Shown here: piece by piece, positions 7,926 through 16,113 of the stretch | Numbering within the stretch: position 1 is the first letter of the stretch | How the letters are laid out: each line of letters begins with the position of its first letter | DNA from: [Bacteroides] pectinophilus | GTDB lineage: Bacteria > Bacillota > Clostridia > Lachnospirales > Lachnospiraceae | NCBI GenBank assembly: GCA_025146925.1 | Contig: CP102260.1 | Coordinates: 2,891,501-2,955,500, forward strand | Direction of reading: 5' to 3' | Length of the DNA: 64,000 nt | Position numbers and translations under genes: made by a program | Notes under the pieces: model-generated | What the model saw: the letters and a program-made list of their open reading frames with translations, nothing else | Database searches by the model: none | What the model was told of the DNA's origin: nothing

Positions 7926-8918
7926 TTACGTTCTTACATACCTCTGATTTCTGCTATTTGGCTTATCAGGTATCGTCATACGAATCAAATTCATCTCAAT
8001 TGCCGGATGAAGATAATTTCTTCTGAATCCTTCCTTTGCCTTTAGTCCGAGCTTCTCCATAAGAGCATTGCCGGTGTAAGGAATCTCATATTCCATAACC
8101 TCAAGCAATTTTTGTACCGTTTCAGGAAGATATTCATTTTCCCCGTTAATCTGAATAGAAATATCATCAAGAATCTTATCAATCTGAGATAACATAAATT
8201 CAACAAAAATTGTTGATTCTCCTGCAACATGGCACTGAGCAATAGCATCATAATATTCGTCCTGAAATTTTTCAATCCGGCTCTCAATCGGAATATATTC
8301 AAATACCTGTTTCCATTTTGATAAAATGGCAGTGTGCCATAATCTTGCCATTCTGCCGTTACCGTCAGCAAACGGGTGAATAAATACAAACTCATAATGA
8401 AATACACTGCTTAAAATCAACGGATGAATATCCTTTCGTGCTTCCTTCATCCATGCAAATAAATCATTCATAAGCTGCGGTACAAATCGTGCCGGAGGTG
8501 CCATAAAGATGCATTGTTCACCATTAAAAACCCCTTCTTCTCCAGAACGAAATTCACCGGATTCTTCCACAAGATACTTTGTCATTATTCCATGAAACTT
8601 TTTTAAATGCCGAATATCATAGGGATTAATCTCCACAAGATGCTCATATGCTGTATATGCATTTTTCACCTCCTGAATTTCTTTTTGTTCACCTAATACA
8701 GCCTTGCCGTTAATTACATCACGAACCTGTCCCAAAGTCAGCGAGTTCGCTTCAATCTTCAAAGAAGAATGAATCGACTTAATTCTGTTATTCTTCCTCA
8801 AATGTGGTTTCGATTCCAGATTACCTATTACAGATATCCGTCCTATTTTTTCAGAAATTGATGATACATATGACAGCATTTTGTTTGTTATTGTAAAAGG
8901 CGGCCTATATTCACCCAT
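7926..8918 (-). CDS. Fic-domain protein with C-terminal winged helix
   Basis: A 330-residue Fic protein, expected to transfer AMP or another nucleotide to a hydroxyl of a target protein. The active-site motif is complete: HPFADGNGR at residues 181-189. An N-terminal inhibitory-type helix is seen as SSLKIEAN near residues 51-58, close to the S/T-x-x-x-E-G/N pattern but with Ala where Gly or Asn is usual. The last 70 residues (LPETVQKLLEVMEYEIPYTGNALMEKL region) look like a winged helix-turn-helix, common in free-standing Fic proteins. It has its own promoter (8967-8995) and a palindrome in the leader, and its base use is more AT-rich than its neighbours. It is probably a later insertion rather than part of the glycan pathway. 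No antitoxin gene is adjacent. Confidence 0.93.
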   Translation of the reverse strand: MGEYRPPFTITNKMLSYVSSISEKIGRISVIGNLESKPHLRKNNRIKSIHSSLKIEANSLTLGQVRDVINGKAVLGEQKEIQEVKNAYTAYEHLVEINPYDIRHLKKFHGIMTKYLVEESGEFRSGEEGVFNGEQCIFMAPPARFVPQLMNDLFAWMKEARKDIHPLILSSVFHYEFVFIHPFADGNGRMARLWHTAILSKWKQVFEYIPIESRIEKFQDEYYDAIAQCHVAGESTIFVEFMLSQIDKILDDISIQINGENEYLPETVQKLLEVMEYEIPYTGNALMEKLGLKAKEGFRRNYLHPAIEMNLIRMTIPDKPNSRNQRYVRT

Positions 8919-8936
8919 AAAACACCTCCCTTATCT

Positions 8937-8954
8937 TGCGTATTATCTTACGCA
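8937..8954. promoter_or_regulatory. Operator-like palindrome before the Fic gene
   Basis: TGCGTATTATCTTACGCA: 6-base perfect arms (TGCGTA/TACGCA) around 6 bases, between the -10 box and the ribosome site of the Fic gene. GATAA is repeated three times here when read on the minus strand. It is placed where a bound repressor would block transcription; the winged helix of Fic itself is a candidate binder. Confidence 0.5.
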
Positions 8955-8966
8955 TTATCTTCCTCT

Positions 8967-8995
8967 ATTATACGTGTTTTGCCGCCAAAATTCAA
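8967..8995 (-). promoter_or_regulatory. Promoter of the Fic gene
   Basis: Minus strand TTGAAT (8990-8995), 17-base spacer, TATAAT (8967-8972). The -35 box overlaps the stop codon region of the preceding gene (8992), so the Fic gene has its own transcription start at the end of the Pel-like operon. Confidence 0.7.
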
Positions 8996-9453
8996 TTTTT
9001 CTTATTTCTTTCCAGCTTTCTTTCCAGCTCCTCATACAGCCCTTCATAATTACTGATTCTGTAACATCTCCATGTATCACCGTATATGACCTGACACTTA
9101 TCATTCCGGAAATACCATGATGCCTGTGTTCCGTCCTGATAGTATACCCTCACTGTCTGTTCCGGCTCATTATTTCCGATTTTGTCAGACACGTCAAACG
9201 GCTTAACCTGTCTGCCCTTTACATCCTTAAGCTTCGTATTGATAATAAAGCTTTCATTAAACGGCAGGTGAGCATCGGTATCAGACGGATAGATTATATA
9301 ATCCGGCATTTTGCCGCTTACGCCCATATCATGTGCCACATTGACCACAAACGCCGCATTGGAAAGCCACCATACCAAAGTTATTACAACAATCAATACC
9401 GCCATCCCCAGTGACAGTACTGCCATCACAACTGACCCTGTGTTTTCTTTCAT
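8992..9453 (-). CDS. Small membrane-anchored protein of unknown function
   Basis: A 153-residue protein with one N-terminal membrane helix (about residues 9-33), a domain of about 120 residues predicted to lie outside, and a charged Lys/Arg/Glu-rich end. I recognise no family. It starts 4 bases after the DUF4832 gene stop and is the last gene of the Pel-like operon. Part of it (TVRVYYQDGTQASWYFRNDK) looks like a small beta-rich fold. A role as an accessory factor for the polymer or for the DUF4832 protein is only a guess from position. Confidence 0.75.
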   Translation of the reverse strand: MKENTGSVVMAVLSLGMAVLIVVITLVWWLSNAAFVVNVAHDMGVSGKMPDYIIYPSDTDAHLPFNESFIINTKLKDVKGRQVKPFDVSDKIGNNEPEQTVRVYYQDGTQASWYFRNDKCQVIYGDTWRCYRISNYEGLYEELERKLERNKKN

Positions 9454-9457
9454 TTAA

Positions 9458-10846
9458 TTATCCCCCTATGTTCTCATTTTTCCTTACCACAGCTCCCACC
9501 AGCAGCGCAGCGCCCGCACCTTCATTGGCAAATCCCAGCACCTTTGCATCCTTTACTCTCTCCAGCCTGAGCCATAATGTAGCCACTGCTTCACTGTTGA
9601 AGCTGTCATTGTCCATCTGATGCATTTCCCGCTCATGCACTTCAGGCATATAAGAGCATTCCTGCGGCAGCCTGATTACGGCAGTACACTCATCCCCCGG
9701 CTTAATCCGCGACATGTCGCTCATAACCTCTGCGCGGCTTATGCAGCCTCCGTCCTTACCTCGGAACTCTGCCAGTAATCTTACCCTGTCATATACGCAG
9801 GCAAAACCCCGGTTGGCTATTCTGACATTTATATATATACTGCCAACGCCTGTCTGTGTCTTACCGCCTGTCTCCTCTTCTGCATCCCGGCCTACCGCTG
9901 TATCAGTCACAACGAATCTGTACCCCAGATGCGTGCCTATATAGTCATATCCATTATTACTTCTCCATTTATCAAGGACTGCCATGTCATACTGTCTGTT
10001 AAGATATGTAATATGCATATTGGCAAGCTCTTTTACCGCGTTATCATAATCATTAAGCGGATTGTCATGTATTACCTCTCCTCCACAGACCGCATAAGTG
10101 CAGACTTCATCCTGATAATCAGCCCATACCGTGCGCCCTCCGGCATAAGTACACATATCATCCTCCGATGAAAGTATCGCATCATTGTATAGTGCCGGAC
10201 GCAGAATGTCTGTGTCCGTATCCGCGTTACCTGTACCCATATACCGGGTAAGATATTTCATAATAAATCTGTGCTGCATCGGTGTTCTCACTGCTATCCT
10301 CACCTTGTTCCCGCATGCAGACACAAGGGTCTCATACAGCTCACAGACTGCATTTTCCGAAAGAAACTTTGAGTCATGCATCTCGCCCCAGCTTCCGACA
10401 AATATTCCCTGATGCACAATTATGTTATCTGCGTGTGCGGCGATTACAGAGCCTAACTGACGCATGTGCCCGGCTACATTTTTAATAAGGGACGGCTCAT
10501 GCTCCATCCCTTTTCCTTCAGTGTCATATGTAATTCTTAATATCACTTCACGGCTGTGCTTCTCAAACCACGTAAGAATACGGTCTGCACGGTCAAGCTC
10601 CGCATCCGTGAACGGTGAGCCTGTCCCAACTCCCGGCTGTCTTCTGCCTATATCAATGCGCACAAGTGCAATAACATCCCCGTCGGCAAGTGACCATACA
10701 AGATTATCAAAATCCGGTTCTTCGCTTATCACAAACGGATAAAGACCGTACCAGCCCTTAGACGGATTGCCGTCATAATCCGTGCTCTCTTTGCCGAACA
10801 GCTTTTCAAATGTAATTAATGAATTACTTCTTCCAGATAAGCACAT
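9458..10846 (-). CDS. DUF4874/DUF4832 protein without signal sequence
   Basis: A 462-residue paralog of the anchored protein at 6407-7876. Aligned blocks are NPSKGWYGLYPF, GSWGEMHDSKF, VRTPMQHRF, YNDAI, GGEVIHDN, YLNRQYDMAVLDKW and YDYIGTHLGYRF. Unlike its paralog it shows no signal peptide or membrane helix. The start used is the ATG at 10846, which has a GGAG site 6 bases away and overlaps the GT2 gene by 23 bases; a longer start would overlap more. If the family is a TIM-barrel carbohydrate enzyme, as the conserved Glu residues hint, this copy would work in the cytoplasm or leave by an unusual route. In the Pel-like operon it may stand in for the hydrolase domain of PelA. That is inference. 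Confidence 0.85.
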   Translation of the reverse strand: MCLSGRSNSLITFEKLFGKESTDYDGNPSKGWYGLYPFVISEEPDFDNLVWSLADGDVIALVRIDIGRRQPGVGTGSPFTDAELDRADRILTWFEKHSREVILRITYDTEGKGMEHEPSLIKNVAGHMRQLGSVIAAHADNIIVHQGIFVGSWGEMHDSKFLSENAVCELYETLVSACGNKVRIAVRTPMQHRFIMKYLTRYMGTGNADTDTDILRPALYNDAILSSEDDMCTYAGGRTVWADYQDEVCTYAVCGGEVIHDNPLNDYDNAVKELANMHITYLNRQYDMAVLDKWRSNNGYDYIGTHLGYRFVVTDTAVGRDAEEETGGKTQTGVGSIYINVRIANRGFACVYDRVRLLAEFRGKDGGCISRAEVMSDMSRIKPGDECTAVIRLPQECSYMPEVHEREMHQMDNDSFNSEAVATLWLRLERVKDAKVLGFANEGAGAALLVGAVVRKNENIGG

Positions 10847-11618
10847 CCTCTTCTCCCGCCCGCTTTTCTTCTCCAAGCACTTTGTCACGCAAAAGCACCG
10901 CAAGTATGCTGTACGTCATTCTGAACATATACATGACCGGCTTAAGTCCCGAATGCATGCTCTTGCCGAACTGTCTCTGATGCATGACTGCCGGAATCTC
11001 AACTATTCTGTATCCGCACAACAGCATGTGAAGTATAATGTTGGCATCAGGATATTTGTCATCAAACCGGTTATACCTCGAATAACTCAAAAACGTCCTG
11101 TAATTCAGTCCCTGAAGCCCCGTTGTCGGATCCTTAATCTTTCTTCCTGTTCCGCACCATATCATAAAGCTGAACAGGCTGTATGCAAACTTCTTAACCG
11201 CAGAGACCTTGAACGGTGAGCTTCCCGGAAGGTATCTTGAGCCAAGAACTATATCCGGATAATGTCCGTCACTGTCAGGTGTCTTAAGTGCGTCATATAT
11301 TGTTTTTATGTTGCATACGTCATGCTGTCCGTCCGCATCCATCTGTATCACATATCTGTATCCCCTGCGCACGGCATATTTGTATCCAAGCTGGAGTGCA
11401 CTTCCGTACCCAAGGTTAAATACATGTGTAACAAGCGCAAACTTACGCTCACGGACAATGTAATTAGTATTATCAGATGACGAGTCATTGATGACAAGAG
11501 TATCCGCATAATCCGTCACATGCATATTTTCCAGTGCATCAAGCACAGTAGATATATTCTTTTCCTCGTTATATGCCGGTATAATTACCAGCAGATCTTT
11601 TTCATCACAGCAGCTCAT
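10824..11618 (-). CDS. Glycosyltransferase family 2, polyprenyl-phosphate sugar synthase-like
   Basis: A 264-residue GT2 enzyme without C-terminal membrane helices. It opens with LLVIIPAYNEEKNISTVL, has the acidic INDSSSDNT block, and carries the QMDADGQHD motif that marks the DPM1/dolichyl-phosphate mannose synthase-like branch. Such enzymes load a sugar from a nucleotide onto a polyprenyl phosphate. It overlaps the preceding glycosyltransferase gene by 14 bases. The DUF2304 gene two places upstream is a frequent companion of this GT2 branch. It probably supplies a lipid-linked sugar for decorating the Pel-like polymer or for the 811-residue GT-C-like membrane protein. Confidence 0.9.
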   Translation of the reverse strand: MSCCDEKDLLVIIPAYNEEKNISTVLDALENMHVTDYADTLVINDSSSDNTNYIVRERKFALVTHVFNLGYGSALQLGYKYAVRRGYRYVIQMDADGQHDVCNIKTIYDALKTPDSDGHYPDIVLGSRYLPGSSPFKVSAVKKFAYSLFSFMIWCGTGRKIKDPTTGLQGLNYRTFLSYSRYNRFDDKYPDANIILHMLLCGYRIVEIPAVMHQRQFGKSMHSGLKPVMYMFRMTYSILAVLLRDKVLGEEKRAGEEDVLIWKK

Positions 11619-12831
11619 ATATATGCTCCATATCTTTGATATTATTTATCTTCTTTTGGGATGCAGCCAACGCCATCATTTCTGCCTTCTCAGGGTTCTC
11701 TGTAAGTTCCTGTATGGCATCAGCTATTTTGCCGGGTGTATATTCAAATAATATACCGTCAACACCATTTTCTATCTGTTCACGGTTACCACTGCAGTCA
11801 GATGCCGCTATTACGCAGCCAAGCACCTGTGCCTCCTGAATTGCTATGCTCTTTCCTTCAAATCTTGTCGCATGGACATAGATATCCGTCTGTGCATAAT
11901 ACGGATACGGATTGTTACATGCACCGAGAAGCACAAAATCCTTCTCAAGCCCCGACTTGCGTATCTGCCTGCTTATATCATCACGAAGCGGCCCGTCACC
12001 AAGGACATACCATCTTGCCTTAATGCCGCGGTCTTTAAGTATCTTCATGGCTTCAACGGCAATATCATAGCCTTTCTGGTATGTTATCCTGCCAACTGTG
12101 AGAAGCCTGATTCCGTCATAATCATCCGTAAATCCGCCCTCAGCCTTTGCACGCTTTTTAATATTCTCTGTATTGAGGAAATTGTGGAACACTCTCGTCT
12201 TATCCACATACTCAGGATATACCTTAAGGAAATTCTCCCTAACCTCATCAGATACCGTAAATATCCTGTCAAGCCTGGCATAGCAGCCCCCATCAAGCTT
12301 CCTTGTATAGCCTGATTCTGCATAGTCTATATGCACAAAGCCTGCCTTGTGTTTCGCATTAACATAATCAGCCGTATAATATGTGGAGCCTCCCTCAAGA
12401 TATGCAACCGCAAGGTCAAATTCCTTATCAAACCTGTCAGCGGTATCCGCAAGCACACGCCACATAAGCTTATCCGTCTGAAATCTTCTATCTCTTATCA
12501 TTGCAAATGCATTCGACACAATATAACCAAAATCCCTGAACAGCCCGCCTCTTAAAAGCAGCGCCCCAAGAACCGTCTTTATCATGTCAGACCTGCCCGC
12601 CTTTGCAAGCACTGATATATCACAGTAACGCTTATTGAGCACTATCACATGTGCAGGGACCTCATGAATCATCTCCCCCTGAGCCATAAGCACATACAAA
12701 TACAGCTCATACCGGCTGCTGTCAAACATATTCATAAGTGCAAGCAGCGCTTTCTCTGCCCCCGCCTGTCCCATTGTATTAATTACAAACAATATGCTTT
12801 TCTTGTTATTAACATACTTATCATCCATCAT
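11605..12831 (-). CDS. Glycosyltransferase, GT4-like (GT-B fold)
   Basis: A 408-residue retaining-type glycosyltransferase with a complete GT-B layout. The N-terminal half starts ILFVINTMGQAGAEKALLALM. The C-terminal half has LLTVGRITYQKGYDIAVEAMK, WYVLGDGPLRDDI and the nucleotide-sugar site FEGKSIAIQEAQVLG, which has an E-x7-E-like arrangement. It begins in an ATGA overlap with the DUF2304 gene and ends inside the GT2 gene. It is a second cytoplasmic sugar transferase beside PelF, implying that the polymer or its anchor contains more than one linkage. Donor unknown. Confidence 0.92.
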   Translation of the reverse strand: MMDDKYVNNKKSILFVINTMGQAGAEKALLALMNMFDSSRYELYLYVLMAQGEMIHEVPAHVIVLNKRYCDISVLAKAGRSDMIKTVLGALLLRGGLFRDFGYIVSNAFAMIRDRRFQTDKLMWRVLADTADRFDKEFDLAVAYLEGGSTYYTADYVNAKHKAGFVHIDYAESGYTRKLDGGCYARLDRIFTVSDEVRENFLKVYPEYVDKTRVFHNFLNTENIKKRAKAEGGFTDDYDGIRLLTVGRITYQKGYDIAVEAMKILKDRGIKARWYVLGDGPLRDDISRQIRKSGLEKDFVLLGACNNPYPYYAQTDIYVHATRFEGKSIAIQEAQVLGCVIAASDCSGNREQIENGVDGILFEYTPGKIADAIQELTENPEKAEMMALAASQKKINNIKDMEHIYELL

Positions 12832-13208
12832 ATCTTTGTTATATCCTTACCGGTAATCTGCTTAAGCTCCGCAAGAATCCTCTCATTTTCCTGATTAAGA
12901 AGCGACACCTGCATCGCAAGCTCCTGATTGCGCCTTGTCAGAAGTGACACTGCGACTGACAGCTTATACATAACCGCAGCCAGCATAAAAAATGCCACAA
13001 ACAGTACTATATAATCTGAAGAGCATATAACACTGCTCCATCCGTACAGCCCCGGTATCGTTGAACATATAATTATAAGAATCCCGGCTGCCGCCCAGCT
13101 TAATCCAATCCCTTCAGTAACCTTTCTCCTTGCATATGATGCAAAACTCAGTATGATAAGTCCGATTCCGACACATACCATTATCATCCTCAATATAAAT
13201 GGTGTCAT
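12828..13208 (-). CDS. DUF2304 membrane protein
   Basis: A 126-residue protein with three predicted membrane helices (about 5-20, 35-55, 62-90) and a C-terminal coiled coil (LLTRRNQELAMQVSLLNQENERILAEL), the usual plan of DUF2304. These proteins often sit next to DPM1-like GT2 enzymes and may help anchor or regulate them. It overlaps PelG and the GT4 gene by ATGA at both ends, so it is firmly in the operon. Confidence 0.85.
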   Translation of the reverse strand: MTPFILRMIMVCVGIGLIILSFASYARRKVTEGIGLSWAAAGILIIICSTIPGLYGWSSVICSSDYIVLFVAFFMLAAVMYKLSVAVSLLTRRNQELAMQVSLLNQENERILAELKQITGKDITKI

Positions 13209-14656
13209 CGTCCCTGCTCCTTTCTCAGATATGCAATACCTGACGGTCTTCCCGCCCTTTTTCTCTTAAGAATACTTCCACGGCAGAATATATGGTAATC
13301 TATATTCTTTTCAATCCACCTTAACCTGAAATACGCATAAGTCCAGCCTGCAATTGCTCCCGCAAGAAGTCCTGAACCGTACCACATTCTTGCAAACTGC
13401 GCCGCAATCACACTGCCTGCCGCCGTAAAGATAAAAAATATAAGTGCGGTTCTTAACGCCCCCGTTACGTCCTCAAAATAATACAGGAAAATAAACGAGC
13501 AGTACATTATAAATACAATAAAATACGCGGCTGCAAGCACCGGATATATAGTCATTACAAGCCCGTTAAATCCAAATCTGTCAAGTACGACGCTGAATAC
13601 AAGATACATGACAACCGAGATTATGAACTGTACCCTGACAACACTCATAATCTCATTGACAAGCGTACCAAACATCCTGTTTTTCGTCTTTTCAATATCT
13701 ATATAACGTCCGCCTATTACCGCCTCTGAATATTCTTTATACGATTTGTGAAAATGCATCTCTACATTTGCCATAAAGATAACACTTGTCGAAATATTTG
13801 TAAACATCGCGATAAATGATGCCAGATCATAAGACTGCGCATACACAAATGTATCAAGCACATGTGTCCCAAGCTCTGAACCCCAGAACACGAAATTATG
13901 CACATAAAGCCCCAGTGCATATAATGTATTGGCTGCTGTCAGCTTCCTGAATCTTCCGATATATTGGATAAGCCTGCCATAATTGCGGCTGCACATTCCA
14001 AAATACTGTCTTAAAGCCGCCAGTGCCAGACCTCCGGTTATACAAAGTCCTGCATCAATCGAAATCAGCATTGATATCTCAGCCGCTGCGCCTGCGGCAT
14101 AGCGAAGAATCAGCGAAAGTACAACCGCAAATGCCATGCCGATGAGATAGAAAAGCATTATCTTCTCATAAGTCTTACATATCGAAAGATAATTCATTGT
14201 GTAAAATACAAACACAAGTACCATATATCCTATATATCCAAGCATTATGACCGCCGGTGCAACCTTACCCACGGCAAGTGCGTGTATTACAAATGCAAGG
14301 CCCGGAACGGCAGCAATTACCATATTAAGCGCAAGGCCGGTATAATAACACGGCATTATATCACCGAATTTCTCCTCAAATATAATATCTGACATAAGCT
14401 TTGATATTACCGCACCCAAAGGAGAAGCCGCAAGCATAGCAAATATAAATATATAGAGCGTTGTGCACAAAAACACTTCTTTTGTTACATACGGAAGATT
14501 GTAGAAGCCAAGCAACTTCTCCATAAGAAGAATTGCCGCCATGACTACAACCATCGGAGTTATTGTTACCGCCGTACTGTAGCCCATTCCCGCCAAAGCT
14601 GTAACAATGCTTCTTTTTTCAAATAATTTGTTAAGTCTGACACCTATTCCTGCCAT
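13205..14656 (-). CDS. pelG: PelG-like exopolysaccharide transporter
   Basis: A 483-residue integral membrane protein with about 12 helices that matches the PelG branch of the MOP superfamily. Signs are the start MAGIGVRLNKLFE..., the GYSTAVTITPM segment, FAMLAASPLGAVISKLMSDIIFEEKFGDIMPCYYTGL, and the late HKSYKEYSEAVIGGRYIDIEKTKNRMF block. PelG is thought to move the growing Pel polymer across the cytoplasmic membrane together with PelD, PelE and PelF. The start at 14656 follows a GGAG site and lies 19 bases after the PelF stop; a longer frame would overlap PelF. It is downstream of PelF, as in known pel operons. Confidence 0.9.
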   Translation of the reverse strand: MAGIGVRLNKLFEKRSIVTALAGMGYSTAVTITPMVVVMAAILLMEKLLGFYNLPYVTKEVFLCTTLYIFIFAMLAASPLGAVISKLMSDIIFEEKFGDIMPCYYTGLALNMVIAAVPGLAFVIHALAVGKVAPAVIMLGYIGYMVLVFVFYTMNYLSICKTYEKIMLFYLIGMAFAVVLSLILRYAAGAAAEISMLISIDAGLCITGGLALAALRQYFGMCSRNYGRLIQYIGRFRKLTAANTLYALGLYVHNFVFWGSELGTHVLDTFVYAQSYDLASFIAMFTNISTSVIFMANVEMHFHKSYKEYSEAVIGGRYIDIEKTKNRMFGTLVNEIMSVVRVQFIISVVMYLVFSVVLDRFGFNGLVMTIYPVLAAAYFIVFIMYCSFIFLYYFEDVTGALRTALIFFIFTAAGSVIAAQFARMWYGSGLLAGAIAGWTYAYFRLRWIEKNIDYHIFCRGSILKRKRAGRPSGIAYLRKEQGR

Positions 14657-14675
14657 TGCTCTCCATCCTGTCCCA

Positions 14676-16076
14676 TTACTCAAATTGCGAATACAGCTCA
14701 CGATAAGTCTTACGCATATCCTCCAGCCGGTATCCCGACATCACGCGGGCATACCCGTTATCACCCATAGCCCGCCGAAGCTTCTCATCGAGTGCAAGCT
14801 TAGTTATCGCTCCTGCTATCTCTTCCATGTTCATTATGTGTGTCACGATTCCCGCATCACCGTAATCATCCTTCTCACCGTGTATCAGTCCGTAGCAGTT
14901 ACCCACATCCGTTGCTATCACAGGTTTGTGTGCCGCAAAGCTTTCGAGTATCGTAAGCGGCTGGCCTTCACTTATGCTCGTAAGTATTGTAAAGTCCATC
15001 CTGCCGATATATTCATCTACATTTACACGCCCTGTAAATACAACATCCTCAAGCTGCATATTTTCAACAAGCGCGTAGCACTCCTTTGCATACTGCTCAT
15101 CCTCATCGCACGGTCCCATAATCCAGAGCTTCAGCATAGGAACCTTCGCTTTGGCATATGCAAATGCCATAATCAGTGTCTTAACATCCTTAATCGGAGT
15201 CACACGAAGCACCGCACCGATATTAATATATCTGTCATCCGGAGCCCTGCCTGCAATATCTGCGAATCTGCCTGTATCTATTCCGTTAGGAGTTATGACA
15301 GCTTTGTCTTCCGGGCATCCAAGCTCTATCTGAAGCTCCTTTGCATGTACATACAGGGATGTAACTATATCCGCACGCTGATAAGCCGCATATGACATTT
15401 TTCTGAACTGTTCAATCCACAGATTCTTGAACTCCGCAGCAAGCCATTCCGCTTTGATAAGCTCCTCTTCACGCTCTCTTGTATATATTCCGTGCTCGGA
15501 TACTATAAGCCCGCATTTATAGCGGTGCTTAGCCATACAGCCGAGGATTCCCGCATAGCCCGTAGCTACACAGTGGTACAGGTCTGCCTTCGGAATATCC
15601 GATGCCAGCGTAAAGAAAAGCGGCAGATACATCGAGCGCATCGTCCATAAGAAATCCGAAAATATCATATTGCCGTATCTGGCATTATAGCAGTCTCTCA
15701 CGGCGCTGAAAAAATCAGGTCCCATAAGCAGCTCATCTATGGACAGCCTGTGCCCTGCAAACATATCAAACAGCGTATCCCAGTCCGTATTCTCATTCAT
15801 GACAAGCCCGTACAGCGCATTATACTGTTTTCTTGTAAGCCGTCTTTTCTTAGGCTTCATCCGCCCCCACTCAGCATCCTCAAGATACACCTCTCGCACC
15901 TCAACAACATTGTCCGGAAGTGTGTATTTGAACCTGCCGCTCTGTTCTCTGTTGGAAATAATCGCAAGTATTACGAATTCATATTCAGGAAATGCCTTAA
16001 TCATGCTGTTTATCCATCCTGATACGCCACCTACCACATACGGATAACAGCCCTCGGCAACCATACATATTCTCAT
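14676..16076 (-). CDS. pelF: PelF-like polymerising glycosyltransferase
   Basis: A 466-residue cytoplasmic GT4-type enzyme. The PelF hallmark is at the start: MRICMVAEGCYPYVVGGVSGWINSMI. The C-terminal half has ITPNGIDTGRF, GAVLRVTPIKDVKTLI, FTGRVNVDEYIG and the E-x7-E pair in SEGQPLTILESF. PelF is the synthase that builds Pel from UDP-activated amino sugars at the inner face of the membrane. The start used follows GAGAGGG by 5 bases; the open frame runs 11 codons further up but without a site. Length matches the family. Confidence 0.93.
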   Translation of the reverse strand: MRICMVAEGCYPYVVGGVSGWINSMIKAFPEYEFVILAIISNREQSGRFKYTLPDNVVEVREVYLEDAEWGRMKPKKRRLTRKQYNALYGLVMNENTDWDTLFDMFAGHRLSIDELLMGPDFFSAVRDCYNARYGNMIFSDFLWTMRSMYLPLFFTLASDIPKADLYHCVATGYAGILGCMAKHRYKCGLIVSEHGIYTREREEELIKAEWLAAEFKNLWIEQFRKMSYAAYQRADIVTSLYVHAKELQIELGCPEDKAVITPNGIDTGRFADIAGRAPDDRYINIGAVLRVTPIKDVKTLIMAFAYAKAKVPMLKLWIMGPCDEDEQYAKECYALVENMQLEDVVFTGRVNVDEYIGRMDFTILTSISEGQPLTILESFAAHKPVIATDVGNCYGLIHGEKDDYGDAGIVTHIMNMEEIAGAITKLALDEKLRRAMGDNGYARVMSGYRLEDMRKTYRELYSQFE

Positions 16077-16113
16077 GCTTTCCCTCTCTTCCAATCTGCT
16101 GCCTTTCATGCTT

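Noticed and set aside
14607-15395. Plus-strand open frame of 262 codons opposite the PelF-like gene
   Set aside because: It is a shadow of a well-supported minus-strand gene: no ribosome site, odd His/Ile/Cys/Arg-rich composition and no recognisable domain.
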